Positions 15,378-23,369 of a stretch of DNA of 25,233 nucleotides are shown piece after piece; the first letter of the stretch is position 1, and each line of letters begins with the position of its first letter. The stretch comes from Legionellaceae bacterium UBA2794 (GTDB lineage Bacteria > Pseudomonadota > Gammaproteobacteria > Legionellales > Legionellaceae). The position numbers and the translations under genes are program-made. The stretch is from positions 1,678-26,910 of the forward strand of contig DEHS01000086.1 of NCBI GenBank assembly GCA_002352055.1, written 5' to 3'. The notes beneath the pieces were generated by a model. That model did not search any database. It saw only the letters and a program-made list of their open reading frames with translations, and was not told where the DNA came from.

Positions 15378-16262
15378 TTATAAATAATGATCTGTTATTA
15401 AACACACAAAAAGTAACATCAGGTAAACTATCGAAAAACGAAATGTTTGCATGGCTACCACTGCTTTTTCTGTTTGATATAATTTATGTGCCCAGTATAA
15501 AAAACGAAGGCCTAATACTAAAGCGCCCATTAGATAGAACCAGCCACTCATCCCTATGACAAATGGTAAAAAACTCACAACGAGTAACAGAATGGTATAC
15601 AAGTAAATATTTAATTTAGTAAATTCAATACCATGTGTTACTGGAAGCATAGGAATTTGTGCATGCTTGTATTCTTCATAACGGTATATAGCTAAAGCCC
15701 AGAAATGGGGAGGGGTCCAGGTAAATATTATTAAGACCAATAATAAAGCCTGAGGATCCAACTGGTTAGTTATTGCAGTCCATCCTAACAAGGGTGGAGC
15801 TGCACCTGCTAAACCGCCAATAACAATATTCTGGGATGTCGCTCTTTTAAGATAACCAGTATAAACGCCAGCATAGCCGATTAAAGTTATAAAAGTAAGC
15901 AAGGCCGTTAATTTATTGACAAAAAGAGCTAAAATAGTTAACCCAATAACGCCGATAATTAAGGCAAATGAAAGTGCCTGTGAGACTGATACCCTTCCAT
16001 GAGCTACGGGTCTTTTTTTAGTCCGCGCCATAATTGAATCGATATGACGATCCACCAGATGATTAATTGCTGCCGCACCGCCTGCGCACAGACCGATACC
16101 CACTAAAGTATTAATAATTAAGGTTAAAGGTATCCATCCTGGAGTTGCCAGATACATTCCGACTATTACAGTCAATAACATCAGTAATACGACTCGAGGT
16201 TTACAGAGCTCGATGTAATCTCGCCAATTTACCGATAAGCGCATCATATTTTCAGCATGCAT
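15378..16262 (-). CDS. ctaB: Protoheme IX farnesyltransferase (heme O synthase)
   Basis: Integral membrane UbiA-family prenyltransferase (CtaB/CyoE) that attaches farnesyl to heme b, making heme O. 294 aa with about eight or nine membrane helices. The two Asp-rich, Mg-pyrophosphate binding regions are visible: NHLVDRHIDSIMARTKKRP and the later AIYRYEEYKHAQIPMLPVTHG; KPRVVLLMLLTV is the typical N-terminus. I begin at the ATG at 16262, preceded by AGGAGAGA; the frame is open 25 codons further, but those residues lie inside ctaA and are atypical. The start overlaps the ctaA end by 11 nt, coupling heme O and heme A synthases. Confidence 0.95.
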   Translation of the reverse strand: MHAENMMRLSVNWRDYIELCKPRVVLLMLLTVIVGMYLATPGWIPLTLIINTLVGIGLCAGGAAAINHLVDRHIDSIMARTKKRPVAHGRVSVSQALSFALIIGVIGLTILALFVNKLTALLTFITLIGYAGVYTGYLKRATSQNIVIGGLAGAAPPLLGWTAITNQLDPQALLLVLIIFTWTPPHFWALAIYRYEEYKHAQIPMLPVTHGIEFTKLNIYLYTILLLVVSFLPFVIGMSGWFYLMGALVLGLRFLYWAHKLYQTEKAVVAMQTFRFSIVYLMLLFVCLITDHYL

Positions 16263-17265
16263 TATTTTCTCTCCTCGTAAAATGCAACATACTAAAAATG
16301 GTAGCGAGTAATAAAGCGGCCACACCATTATGTGCAACGGCCACCTCGATAGGCAGCAAATAAATCACATTCATAATACCTAATACAAATTGAGCGCAGA
16401 CCAGGATGATCAGCAGTAAAGCTAAAGCACGTAAATATCTTGCGTTGCTTCGTAGAAGAATTAATATCGATAATATTAAAACATAACTCGCTATAACTAC
16501 TGCACCTATACGATGGACATACTGAATCCCTGCTCGAACCTCATTTTCCAGCAGGCCTCCTTGATAATTTGCACCGATAGATGCAAAAAGATTAAATCCT
16601 TTAGCAAGATGCAATTCAGGGAACCACACCCCATTACACATAGGAAATCCAATGCAGGCAATTCCGGCATAATTGGAGCTAACCCAGCCTCCCAATGCGA
16701 TTTGTAGAAAAACCAATACTACGCCCAATCTTATCCAGGGACGCCATATGGGAAGATCATCGCCCCTTAAGGAACTCAATTGGAGTCTCAAACGAGATAA
16801 GCTGGCAACAATAAGCATACCACCCAAAAGATGTCCCATTACCACTACGGGTAATAGCTTTAAGGTCACTGTCCACATGCCCAAGGCCGCTTGAAACATG
16901 ATAAGGAGCATTAAAGCAGCAGGAAGATGCCAGGGTAGAGCAAAGTCCTTAGTTCGTTTATAAAACACACAAAATCCAATGATAAATATCAGGACTGCTA
17001 AAGAACCAGCAGCATAGCGATGTGCCATCTCCGTCCATGCTTTATGTGATTCGATAGGAATTTGGGGGTAAGTGGACTGTGCTTTTTGTAACGCACTCTG
17101 CTTTGCAGGAAGCACCAGATGACCGTAACATCCAGGCCAGTCAGGACAACCAAGGCCCGCATCGGATAGTCGGGTGTAAGCCCCTAACATCACAACAAAA
17201 AGAGCCAGTAAAACAGCGATACTTGTTATTTTACGTATGAAATTTAGTTCCATGCACTTAACCAT
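16252..17265 (-). CDS. ctaA: Heme A synthase (COX15/CtaA)
   Basis: Membrane heme A synthase that oxidises the methyl group of heme O to formyl for cytochrome aa3-type oxidases. 337 aa, eight membrane helices in two related halves. Opening GAYTRLSDAGLGCPDWPGC is a hallmark of the COX15/CtaA family. The four conserved heme-ligand histidines appear in MAHRYAAGS, VVMGHLLGG, QYVHRIGAV and VAHNGVAAL. The ATG at 17265 overlaps the previous gene by 8 nt; an ATG at 17253 (MELNFIRK) is an equal alternative, neither having a clear ribosome site. Directly followed by overlapping ctaB. Confidence 0.94.
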   Translation of the reverse strand: MVKCMELNFIRKITSIAVLLALFVVMLGAYTRLSDAGLGCPDWPGCYGHLVLPAKQSALQKAQSTYPQIPIESHKAWTEMAHRYAAGSLAVLIFIIGFCVFYKRTKDFALPWHLPAALMLLIMFQAALGMWTVTLKLLPVVVMGHLLGGMLIVASLSRLRLQLSSLRGDDLPIWRPWIRLGVVLVFLQIALGGWVSSNYAGIACIGFPMCNGVWFPELHLAKGFNLFASIGANYQGGLLENEVRAGIQYVHRIGAVVIASYVLILSILILLRSNARYLRALALLLIILVCAQFVLGIMNVIYLLPIEVAVAHNGVAALLLATIFSMLHFTRRENNAC

Positions 17266-17803
17266 TTTTAGTTTCAGAGGTGTTTAATAACAGCTTTAAA
17301 TCTTTATATACATCTTCAGGGTTAATCCGGGATGGATAGCTTAAAACCACATAATTATCAGGATTGGCAATGAATATTCGGGGATGATTAGACAAAGCCG
17401 TTAATTGGACTATTTCCCTACCTGTAAGCGTTGTGATATGAAAATCTCGCTCCTGAATCATATTTTGGCCCGCAGAACTTACATCAGCTGCATCATTTAG
17501 CAATAACGTTTGATCGACAAGATACAGCTTTCGCCCTAAAGCTAGGCGTACTCTTGCCAATTTATCCAACTCTTGCAAACACGGCTCATCACAATACTCT
17601 GGACTCCAAAGTAATATACGCCACTTGGATTTTCCATCCAGTGAGGTTAGGGGTAGTGGTTCTGATAATAAAGTGCCTTTATTTACTTTGGCTGTTCCTA
17701 GCCATTGCGGATGGTGATAAAAAAAATAGGCAGCAATACCGGGCATTGCAAACATTAGTGCCAGTAGTAACAGGATGTAATAATCAGATATGGATTTTTT
17801 CAT
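17258..17803 (-). CDS. Membrane-anchored thioredoxin-like protein with SCO-like CxxxC...H pattern
   Basis: 181-aa protein, one N-terminal membrane helix (residues about 8-29), then a domain outside the membrane. I recognise no named gene; similar-sized conserved hypothetical proteins lie between SURF1 and ctaA in other gammaproteobacteria. The sequence ILLWSPEYCDEPCLQELDKL puts Cys71 and Cys75 in a CxxxC motif after a hydrophobic strand, just where SCO1 has CxxxC. Later NHPRIFIANPDNYVV has His140 before a strand and a turn, like the SCO copper-binding His. So it looks like a reduced SCO or thioredoxin-fold relative that could handle copper or thiols for oxidase assembly (inference). The start ATG overlaps the SURF1 stop (ATGA), so the two are translationally coupled. 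Confidence 0.8.
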   Translation of the reverse strand: MKKSISDYYILLLLALMFAMPGIAAYFFYHHPQWLGTAKVNKGTLLSEPLPLTSLDGKSKWRILLWSPEYCDEPCLQELDKLARVRLALGRKLYLVDQTLLLNDAADVSSAGQNMIQERDFHITTLTGREIVQLTALSNHPRIFIANPDNYVVLSYPSRINPEDVYKDLKLLLNTSETKNG

Positions 17804-18519
17804 TTATCTTTCTTCAGATTTAATGCTACAAATATAATAAGAATGACCAACGCCATGGCAAACCATTGCAGCGCATAGGCTATATGCCGCTGCGGAGGCA
17901 TGGATACTATCGCCCATTCACGCACAAATCCATATGCATCTTGCTTATCCAAGCGAATGATAAACGGATAGACCTTCTTTTGCAAAACCTGGCTCACTAA
18001 TTTTGTATCTATACGCTCAATAATCATCATTTTGTTTTCTTTTTCTTCTAATCCCACGCCTAAAATCCACTGTTTCATATTGGGAAAATACACACTACCC
18101 GCCACCTTTTGTTTTTCTTTAGGAATAAAAATCTTGGGGAATAATTGTCTGTTGCCATCACCCTGAATCCATCCTCTATCCACCATAACAACTGATCCGT
18201 CGTCCATTGATAAAGGGGAAAGCACATCATAGCCAAATTGATGCCGTTGATGCTGGTTATCCAGAAGAAAAATGGTCGGTAGATAAACCCCCTGAACGTG
18301 TATCCGCTGATATTGCTGAGGTACATTTTGTCTTGTACTCCACACCACAGGTTCTTTTTTTAATAAATTTTGTTGCGCCTCAACCATTTGCTTTTTTTCA
18401 TCCGCACGTTGAATTTGCCAGAAGCCCAACCCTGTAAATAATGAAATAAAAAGGACAGCGAGAACTGTCATGAACCAATTCGGGGTGAAACGAAATTTAA
18501 AACAGGTTAAACTAGGCAT
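17800..18519 (-). CDS. SURF1 family cytochrome oxidase assembly protein
   Basis: Inner-membrane assembly factor (SURF1/Shy1 family) that helps insert heme A into cytochrome c oxidase subunit I. 239 aa with the family layout: N-terminal membrane helix (about residues 15-33) ending GLGFWQIQRADEKKQM, a large periplasmic domain with VQGVYLPTIFLLDNQ and VVMVDRGWIQGD, and a C-terminal helix after HIAYALQWFAMALVIL. All these motifs are characteristic. First gene of the leftward assembly operon, divergent from the DUF2909 gene across 68 bp that must hold both promoters. Its ribosome site is weak; an ATG at 18471 would lose the first 16 residues. Confidence 0.93.
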   Translation of the reverse strand: MPSLTCFKFRFTPNWFMTVLAVLFISLFTGLGFWQIQRADEKKQMVEAQQNLLKKEPVVWSTRQNVPQQYQRIHVQGVYLPTIFLLDNQHQRHQFGYDVLSPLSMDDGSVVMVDRGWIQGDGNRQLFPKIFIPKEKQKVAGSVYFPNMKQWILGVGLEEKENKMMIIERIDTKLVSQVLQKKVYPFIIRLDKQDAYGFVREWAIVSMPPQRHIAYALQWFAMALVILIIFVALNLKKDK

Positions 18520-18587
18520 CGTTTATTAATTGCTCATCAGGGTTGGCTAACTTCCTACTAAAGCCAGCGGTTTCCGGAGTATATCAA

Positions 18588-18791
18588 ATGATCACCAAAC
18601 TGTTCATCATTTTTATCATGATTATCATTGCAGCGTCACTTGCCAGCGGCTTGTTTTTTCTCGTTAAGGACTCAGGAAATTCAAAGCGAACGGTGAAGGC
18701 ACTCACTTTAAGAATTGGCATTTCGCTGGCGCTATTTGTTCTTTTATTTGTGGGATTTAAATTGGGATGGATTAATCCTCATGGGATTTAG
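18588..18791 (+). CDS. DUF2909 twin-transmembrane protein
   Basis: 67-aa protein with two membrane helices separated by a basic loop (KDSGNSKRTVKALTLRIGIS), the pattern of the DUF2909 family. Genes of this family commonly face the SURF1 gene in gammaproteobacterial cytochrome oxidase clusters, as here; function unknown. The start at 18588 follows GGAG at 18575-18578 and gives the family N-terminus MITKLFIIF; the frame is open from an ATG at 18543 that has no ribosome site. Confidence 0.82.
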   Translation: MITKLFIIFIMIIIAASLASGLFFLVKDSGNSKRTVKALTLRIGISLALFVLLFVGFKLGWINPHGI

Positions 18792-18871
18792 AGCTATTTT
18801 TAATCACAAAGGTCGATAATTAAACTAGCGCTATCTATACTTCAATCAAATGTAGTGTAAATGGTGGTGCC

Positions 18872-19030
18872 ATGATAATACTGCTGTTCTTACTCTATTT
18901 TGCTCTGGGTTTGCAAATTGCTTACAAACCCAATGAAACCATCAAACTGCAATTTGTTTTTTGTCTTTTGCTCACCCTGGTCTCGTTTAATTTTCACAGT
19001 CATTTAATTGAAAACCTGGTGAAGCTATGA
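18872..19030 (+). CDS. Small membrane protein, 52 aa, coupled to dsbB
   Basis: A short frame encoding MIILLFLLYFALGLQIAY at its start and ending ENLVKL. It has two hydrophobic stretches (residues about 1-17 and 28-40) linked by a polar turn, so probably a two-helix membrane peptide. The stop overlaps the dsbB start codon as ATGA, typical for coupled translation, and a GGTGG-like site lies just before the ATG. This fills most of the gap between the DUF2909 gene and dsbB. I know no family for it. The coupling is the best evidence that it is real. Confidence 0.6.
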   Translation: MIILLFLLYFALGLQIAYKPNETIKLQFVFCLLLTLVSFNFHSHLIENLVKL

Positions 19031-19515
19031 ATAATCAACGCCTTTTGCATGAAATTGGCAACACAGCAGGGCTTCTGTTCGTTTGTATCGTTCTTGTAGT
19101 AATTTTTATCGAACAATTGGTTTATCACGATTTACCTTGTCCATTATGTCTTTTGCAACGCGTGTGCTTTATTGGAATTGGATTGTGTTTTTTGCTAAAT
19201 TTACATTTAGGAATTCGACCTGCTCATTACGGATTCATGATTCTCGTCACATTTTTAGGCTTGGCGATCGCTGTCAGACAAATAACCCTGCATCTCGCAC
19301 CCAACGATCCAGGCTATGGCATTCCTTTTTTAGGTATCCATCTTTATGTTTGGTCAGCCATAGCTTATGGAATCATTCTTATCCTCACCGCTGTGGCTCT
19401 GACTTTTGATAAGGGTTTTGCAAGAAATGTAACATTTAATAATAGAGGAATTAAAGTACTGACTACTTGTTTTCTTCTTTTAATCCTTGCCAATGCAATC
19501 AGTGCTTTTATTTAA
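19027..19515 (+). CDS. dsbB: DsbB-like quinone-linked thiol oxidoreductase, variant without second cysteine pair
   Basis: Four-helix inner-membrane protein of 162 aa that in the classic family reoxidises DsbA using quinone. The first periplasmic loop has the family signature DLPCPLCLLQR with Cys38, Cys41 and the quinone-site Arg45. The second loop (about residues 88-105, HLAPNDPGYGIPFLGIH) is short and has no cysteine, whereas E. coli DsbB has a second pair there that takes electrons from DsbA. Similar short-loop proteins annotated as DsbB occur in other bacteria, so this may be a distinct subfamily. The start overlaps the stop of a small membrane ORF. It is convergent with dotA. Confidence 0.85.
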   Translation: MNNQRLLHEIGNTAGLLFVCIVLVVIFIEQLVYHDLPCPLCLLQRVCFIGIGLCFLLNLHLGIRPAHYGFMILVTFLGLAIAVRQITLHLAPNDPGYGIPFLGIHLYVWSAIAYGIILILTAVALTFDKGFARNVTFNNRGIKVLTTCFLLLILANAISAFI

Positions 19516-19594
19516 TGCGGGCCTCATATTTGCCCTGATACCCCTGTACATTACTATTTATTATCGTAAATTTACTGTAGAAAGCAAAAATTAA
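19493..19594 (+). CDS. Possible 33-aa membrane peptide overlapping the end of dsbB
   Basis: An ATG at 19493 inside the last codons of dsbB, in another frame, opens 33 codons with one clear hydrophobic segment (FNAGLIFALIPLYITIYY) followed by a basic tail. There is no ribosome binding site and composition alone could explain it, so it is offered only as a possibility. Confidence 0.2.
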   Translation: MQSVLLFNAGLIFALIPLYITIYYRKFTVESKN

Positions 19595-19695
19595 AAGAAC
19601 TAACCTGAATTACCAATATCTGTTAGTTTTAAGAGTCAGGAATATAAACGTTAATAGATTATAATTTTCTTTAATCAGTGTATAAAATAAATAAT

Positions 19696-19728
19696 TTTAG
19701 CGTTGAAAGGTTATTAAACAACGCTAAA
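19696..19728 (-). terminator. Probable dotA terminator
   Basis: A perfect 10-bp stem, TTTAGCGTTG (19696-19705) / CAACGCTAAA (19719-19728), with a 13-nt loop, starts 4 nt after the dotA stop on the - strand and is followed there by an A/T-rich run (AAAATTATTTATTTT). The loop is long for an intrinsic terminator, but position and perfect pairing are convincing. Confidence 0.62.
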
Positions 19729-19732
19729 GAAA

Positions 19733-22700
19733 TTAAACAAGCAGTGCTGCATTTTTAGCTAGTTCTTCTTTTGAAGGTTTACTATCCCCACCATCACCAC
19801 CACCTCCTCCACCGCCATCAGGAGATGATGGCGTGGAGGTAGGATTAGCACCCTCAGACGAAATATCGCCACCGCCACCAGCTGCGCTCGAAGCACCACT
19901 CTGGAGGGATCCCACTGCTTTCTGCCCGTAACCACCCAATTGTTTGTCAATCTGGCCTTGCGCATTTTGAGTTTCTTTTCCAGCTCCTTCGGTAGCTGAT
20001 TTAACCTGATCACCCCATTGCGCCGATTCTTGCCCCAGACTTTCAGGACTTCCGCCTATCCAGCGCAATACTTTATCTGGCAGATAAGAAATTAAGGTGA
20101 ATGCTTTCTGCACAATAATCAAATAGGTGGTGGTATATATCAGAATAGAGAAGAAATAAGCATAAATTCCAGCCCATTCCGTGTAGCCACCTGAACCCGA
20201 CCCTCTAGGTCGCTCAGTTAAAGTATTTGTTGTATTGAATCCTTCAAACTTAAATCCACCTATGCTGGAGCCGCTGGTGTCACGAACATTACCGCCCTGA
20301 ATAAATCCTATCGCGTTATCAAACCCCGCGTTAAGAACCCAAACGCCGACATAGGACAAGGCAATAGCCGAAATGTACCCTATGATCATCATGGCAGGCC
20401 TTAAAAACACGTTCATCAAAATCATAATAGCCGCTTCACCCTTACCAAAAGCATCATGTCCCTCAGGATGCGTGATGCCTAAGGCCACAATGGGTGCAGC
20501 AACCATGGCCTCTATGACGGAGATAAGCCAAGCGATAGTTCCCAGAGTGAATATAAGATAGGGAAGAATAGGAACGTAATAAGCAGTGGTAAAACCAACC
20601 CCCACCATGATTCCAATCCAGGCCATTAACAACGGCATGGCCAGGGCAATTAAGGCAAAGATAAATATACCAAATATAGGGATCAACGCACTGACTACGG
20701 CAATATTTAACAACATCATCCAAAGATTAGCTGAAAAATTAATGTACATAGAACCCATGTTTGCTAGGGCAACAATCGGATTCACTCCGGGTTGATTTAT
20801 GGTCTGCATTCCTTTTTTGAAAATATCGGCCATTCCCTGCAATGGAATCATCAAAAACGCCATAATCACTTGATTGATGATTTGTTGGAAGATAGTCAGG
20901 AAGAAGTTATATATATTTCTTAATAACAGGTTATAAAAAAGATTACCTAACATTCTGCCCAGACAAAAAGAGAAGAAACCGATTTTAACGCGACCGCAAT
21001 CAAACTCCTGCTCTTCGAGATAATACATCTGAGTATCAACACTGAAACTAATCAAATTGGCAAATTGCAACGGTTGTAATCCAGGTTGGCCGGGTAATTG
21101 CACCATCACTGAGTTGTTAATAAATCCATATACTGTTGATGAGGGTAATCCGCCAATAAGTGAACGCTGAGGATTGGGTTTTAAATCCGGTCGTGGCGTT
21201 GCCTGTTGCCTTGGTGTTAAATTAGTGCCATCAATAATGGTTTGAACTGCAGCAATCTGTGGGATAGTAGACGAATTCGTCTGAAACCAGGTACACAAAA
21301 TTGGATATAATTTACAGGGTGTAGCAAGATTAGTCATATTAAAGGAACTATTATCAAGACCGGTATGCGCATCATTCGTGTCTGCATTAGTTACCGCATT
21401 CCCATTTAATTTAACCAGGTCGAAAAAGTAGGATCCAGCCATTATCCAACCCTGAGCATTGGCCTGAGCAATAAACTTGCGCGCATCGTTGGCAGATTGG
21501 ACATCAAGGCGTGCCTTTATTAAATTCAAAGTAGGTCTCATGATGCTGTTATAATCAGCAATGGCTCCCTGAAACTCAGAGCCGCTAAATAAAGCACCAC
21601 TAGCACTTCCCGAGGTGGTCGCCAATGGCCCCCAAATAACACAGTTATCTTTATAATTCGTACAAATTGTTCCGTTAGCTGTATAAGGGACACCAAATTG
21701 CTGAATTGCTGCACTGGAGAAATTTTTATTAGGACTGTTTCCGCTACTTGAATTGTTAATAGTTGAGAATGTCGGTGCGTTGTTAATTATAATCTGGGCT
21801 ACAGAAGCAAGATCCATATACATCTGTTGAACGGCAATTGCACGCGACATTTGCGCGGTTTCCAACTGAGATGAGCTGATATTATTGACCCCACCCACTG
21901 ATGCATTCTGACCGGTGGTGGCGGTAATATTACTTAAAGGACCAATCGAATTCCAGTTTAAGGTACCGCATATACCGTTTAATACAGAATAGGGCGAACT
22001 TTTAGAAAAATTGGGCATACCTACAGAATAGGATGCAGGCATAGAAGTGGCTTTTCTGGCTCGTGCTGAGGAGTCGGCATTATTCTGAATGGTCACTGCG
22101 TTAACCGTGCTGATGAAGTCAGGGACTGCCGTATTACAAAAAGTATTCATAATCCCTGTAGGATTTCCAAAACAGGGGCCTGCATTACTTTCTTTGGCAT
22201 TGAGGTAATTTTGTCGTTGAGTTTGCAATTGTTTTTGCAAACCAAGCATACAAACCTGGCCTGTGAGAATTATTTGTGCACCGCCAGACACCCCCGAAGT
22301 TGCTGCTTGAGTCAACGCAATTGTAGGATTAGCCTGAGCCTGAATAATCACCCCGCCACGGTTTAAGTATCCTAATGCCGCCTCCCATATTTTATCTGCA
22401 GCCCCAACCCCCTGAACGACTATCCACATAACAAAGATTTGCATGAGACAATAGCCTGAGGCTTTAGGAATTAATAAAGCAAGACCCATGGTGGAACGAA
22501 CGGGAATCCAGATAGAGGACCATTTCTGACCTAACATTTGCCCTTCATGAGCAGTATTCATCGTCGATACCATCAAGGTATACATGATAATAATACCACC
22601 GAGAGCTAAAACCGCTGAGTTAAAGACCCCGAACATGACACCCATTATCTGGCTGCCAGAGCCCCTTAATACCCCATCGACTATCCCAAATAAATTACCG

Positions 22701-22816
22701 AGAAATATTACCGAATAATCACTTGCTGGAGGAGCAAAACTCAGAGAGGAACCCTCAGCTGCAAAGACCAATACAGGAAACAGGGAAAGGAGTATTGCCG
22801 TTACCCATTTATTCAT
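19733..22816 (-). CDS. dotA: Dot/Icm type IVB secretion protein DotA
   Basis: Polytopic inner-membrane protein of the Dot/Icm secretion system that delivers effectors into host cells. 1027 aa from the chosen start, close to the L. pneumophila protein of just over 1000. The N-terminus MNKWVTAILLSLFPVLVFAAE is a signal peptide, known to be cleaved in L. pneumophila DotA. Next come two or three hydrophobic segments, a long periplasmic region (about 150-580) with several cysteine pairs such as CTNYKDNC, then a cluster of membrane helices (about 600-900), and a low-complexity Gly/Ser/Pro tail. The ATG at 22816 follows GGGGGAG and overlaps the icmV stop (ATGA); the frame stays open 11 codons upstream into icmV. 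Confidence 0.97.
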   Translation of the reverse strand: MNKWVTAILLSLFPVLVFAAEGSSLSFAPPASDYSVIFLGNLFGIVDGVLRGSGSQIMGVMFGVFNSAVLALGGIIIMYTLMVSTMNTAHEGQMLGQKWSSIWIPVRSTMGLALLIPKASGYCLMQIFVMWIVVQGVGAADKIWEAALGYLNRGGVIIQAQANPTIALTQAATSGVSGGAQIILTGQVCMLGLQKQLQTQRQNYLNAKESNAGPCFGNPTGIMNTFCNTAVPDFISTVNAVTIQNNADSSARARKATSMPASYSVGMPNFSKSSPYSVLNGICGTLNWNSIGPLSNITATTGQNASVGGVNNISSSQLETAQMSRAIAVQQMYMDLASVAQIIINNAPTFSTINNSSSGNSPNKNFSSAAIQQFGVPYTANGTICTNYKDNCVIWGPLATTSGSASGALFSGSEFQGAIADYNSIMRPTLNLIKARLDVQSANDARKFIAQANAQGWIMAGSYFFDLVKLNGNAVTNADTNDAHTGLDNSSFNMTNLATPCKLYPILCTWFQTNSSTIPQIAAVQTIIDGTNLTPRQQATPRPDLKPNPQRSLIGGLPSSTVYGFINNSVMVQLPGQPGLQPLQFANLISFSVDTQMYYLEEQEFDCGRVKIGFFSFCLGRMLGNLFYNLLLRNIYNFFLTIFQQIINQVIMAFLMIPLQGMADIFKKGMQTINQPGVNPIVALANMGSMYINFSANLWMMLLNIAVVSALIPIFGIFIFALIALAMPLLMAWIGIMVGVGFTTAYYVPILPYLIFTLGTIAWLISVIEAMVAAPIVALGITHPEGHDAFGKGEAAIMILMNVFLRPAMMIIGYISAIALSYVGVWVLNAGFDNAIGFIQGGNVRDTSGSSIGGFKFEGFNTTNTLTERPRGSGSGGYTEWAGIYAYFFSILIYTTTYLIIVQKAFTLISYLPDKVLRWIGGSPESLGQESAQWGDQVKSATEGAGKETQNAQGQIDKQLGGYGQKAVGSLQSGASSAAGGGGDISSEGANPTSTPSSPDGGGGGGGDGGDSKPSKEELAKNAALLV

Positions 22817-23268
22817 TCTTTCTCCCCCAACAGCCCTTGTCTGTACCATTCTTGAAAAGTACAGCCTAATTTACGAACTTTAATCTGAAAATACCAAAAG
22901 TGGTAACGAAATGCTAAAACCAGCGCGATCATCATCACGACCAGGCTAATTATGGTTGCTTTTATTGTACCGTAAAAAAGATGATAACCTGCATAAATTA
23001 GAATCAAAAAGGCAACAGTGGTCATTACTATACTTAGGCGATATAACGCTTTTTGCTTGAGCAATAAATCAGCATCGCTTAAATTAAACTGTTTTTGAGC
23101 GGCATCAAACGATTCTACCTGAGTATTTTTTTGCGGAACAAATAACCGACTGAATCCATTTACCAAAAATGAAGTAAACGATTTTAGCCTGTCCCAATCA
23201 AACCAGGCCCGCACATTAAAAATTCTTGAGAAAACTCGCCCTATTCTGGAGCCTGACCTCTTTTTCAT
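22813..23268 (-). CDS. icmV: Dot/Icm secretion protein IcmV
   Basis: Small inner-membrane component of the Dot/Icm system, 151 aa, the same length as in L. pneumophila. It has a basic N-terminus (KKRSGSRIGRVFSRIF), a soluble stretch, two adjacent membrane helices (about residues 75-125), and a short basic C-terminus. It is the first gene of the icmV-dotA operon; the stop overlaps the dotA start. No strong Shine-Dalgarno precedes the ATG (only AAAAAG). Known to be needed for intracellular growth in L. pneumophila; exact molecular role not clear. Confidence 0.93.
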   Translation of the reverse strand: MKKRSGSRIGRVFSRIFNVRAWFDWDRLKSFTSFLVNGFSRLFVPQKNTQVESFDAAQKQFNLSDADLLLKQKALYRLSIVMTTVAFLILIYAGYHLFYGTIKATIISLVVMMIALVLAFRYHFWYFQIKVRKLGCTFQEWYRQGLLGEKE

Positions 23269-23288
23269 AATTTTTACTTTTTAAGTAA

Positions 23289-23340
23289 TGGACTTTTAAG
23301 CTTCATAATATACTATAGTAGTATGCAGTGGGTTAGTCCA
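23289..23340. promoter_or_regulatory. Divergent icmV/icmW promoter region
   Basis: The 103 bp between icmV and icmW carry a central palindrome TACTATAGTA (23311-23320) that gives a TATAGT -10 on both strands. For icmV, TGGACT (23340-23335, - strand) lies 17 bp from its -10, a good promoter. The same hexamer occurs in mirror position at 23289-23294, giving arms TGGACT...AGTCCA around the palindrome, though spacing for icmW would be 19 bp. Leaders would be short (about 40-45 nt). Confidence 0.5.
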
Positions 23341-23353
23341 TCAATCGACGACC

Positions 23354-23369
23354 GTAAAAAAAGAGTAAA
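23354..23369 (+). promoter_or_regulatory. Candidate CpxR box just before icmW
   Basis: GTAAA-N6-GTAAA, a tandem repeat like the CpxR recognition sequence. CpxR is known to regulate icmV and icmW in L. pneumophila. Here the site ends 2 nt before the icmW ATG and overlaps its ribosome binding region (AAGAG), so if bound it would lie downstream of the proposed promoter; a poly-A-rich coincidence is also possible. Confidence 0.4.

Noticed and set aside
19759..20013. 84-aa - strand frame overlapping the DotA C-terminal coding region.
   Set aside because: It is an out-of-frame reading of the Gly-rich tail of dotA; the dotA frame continues without a break to its own stop.
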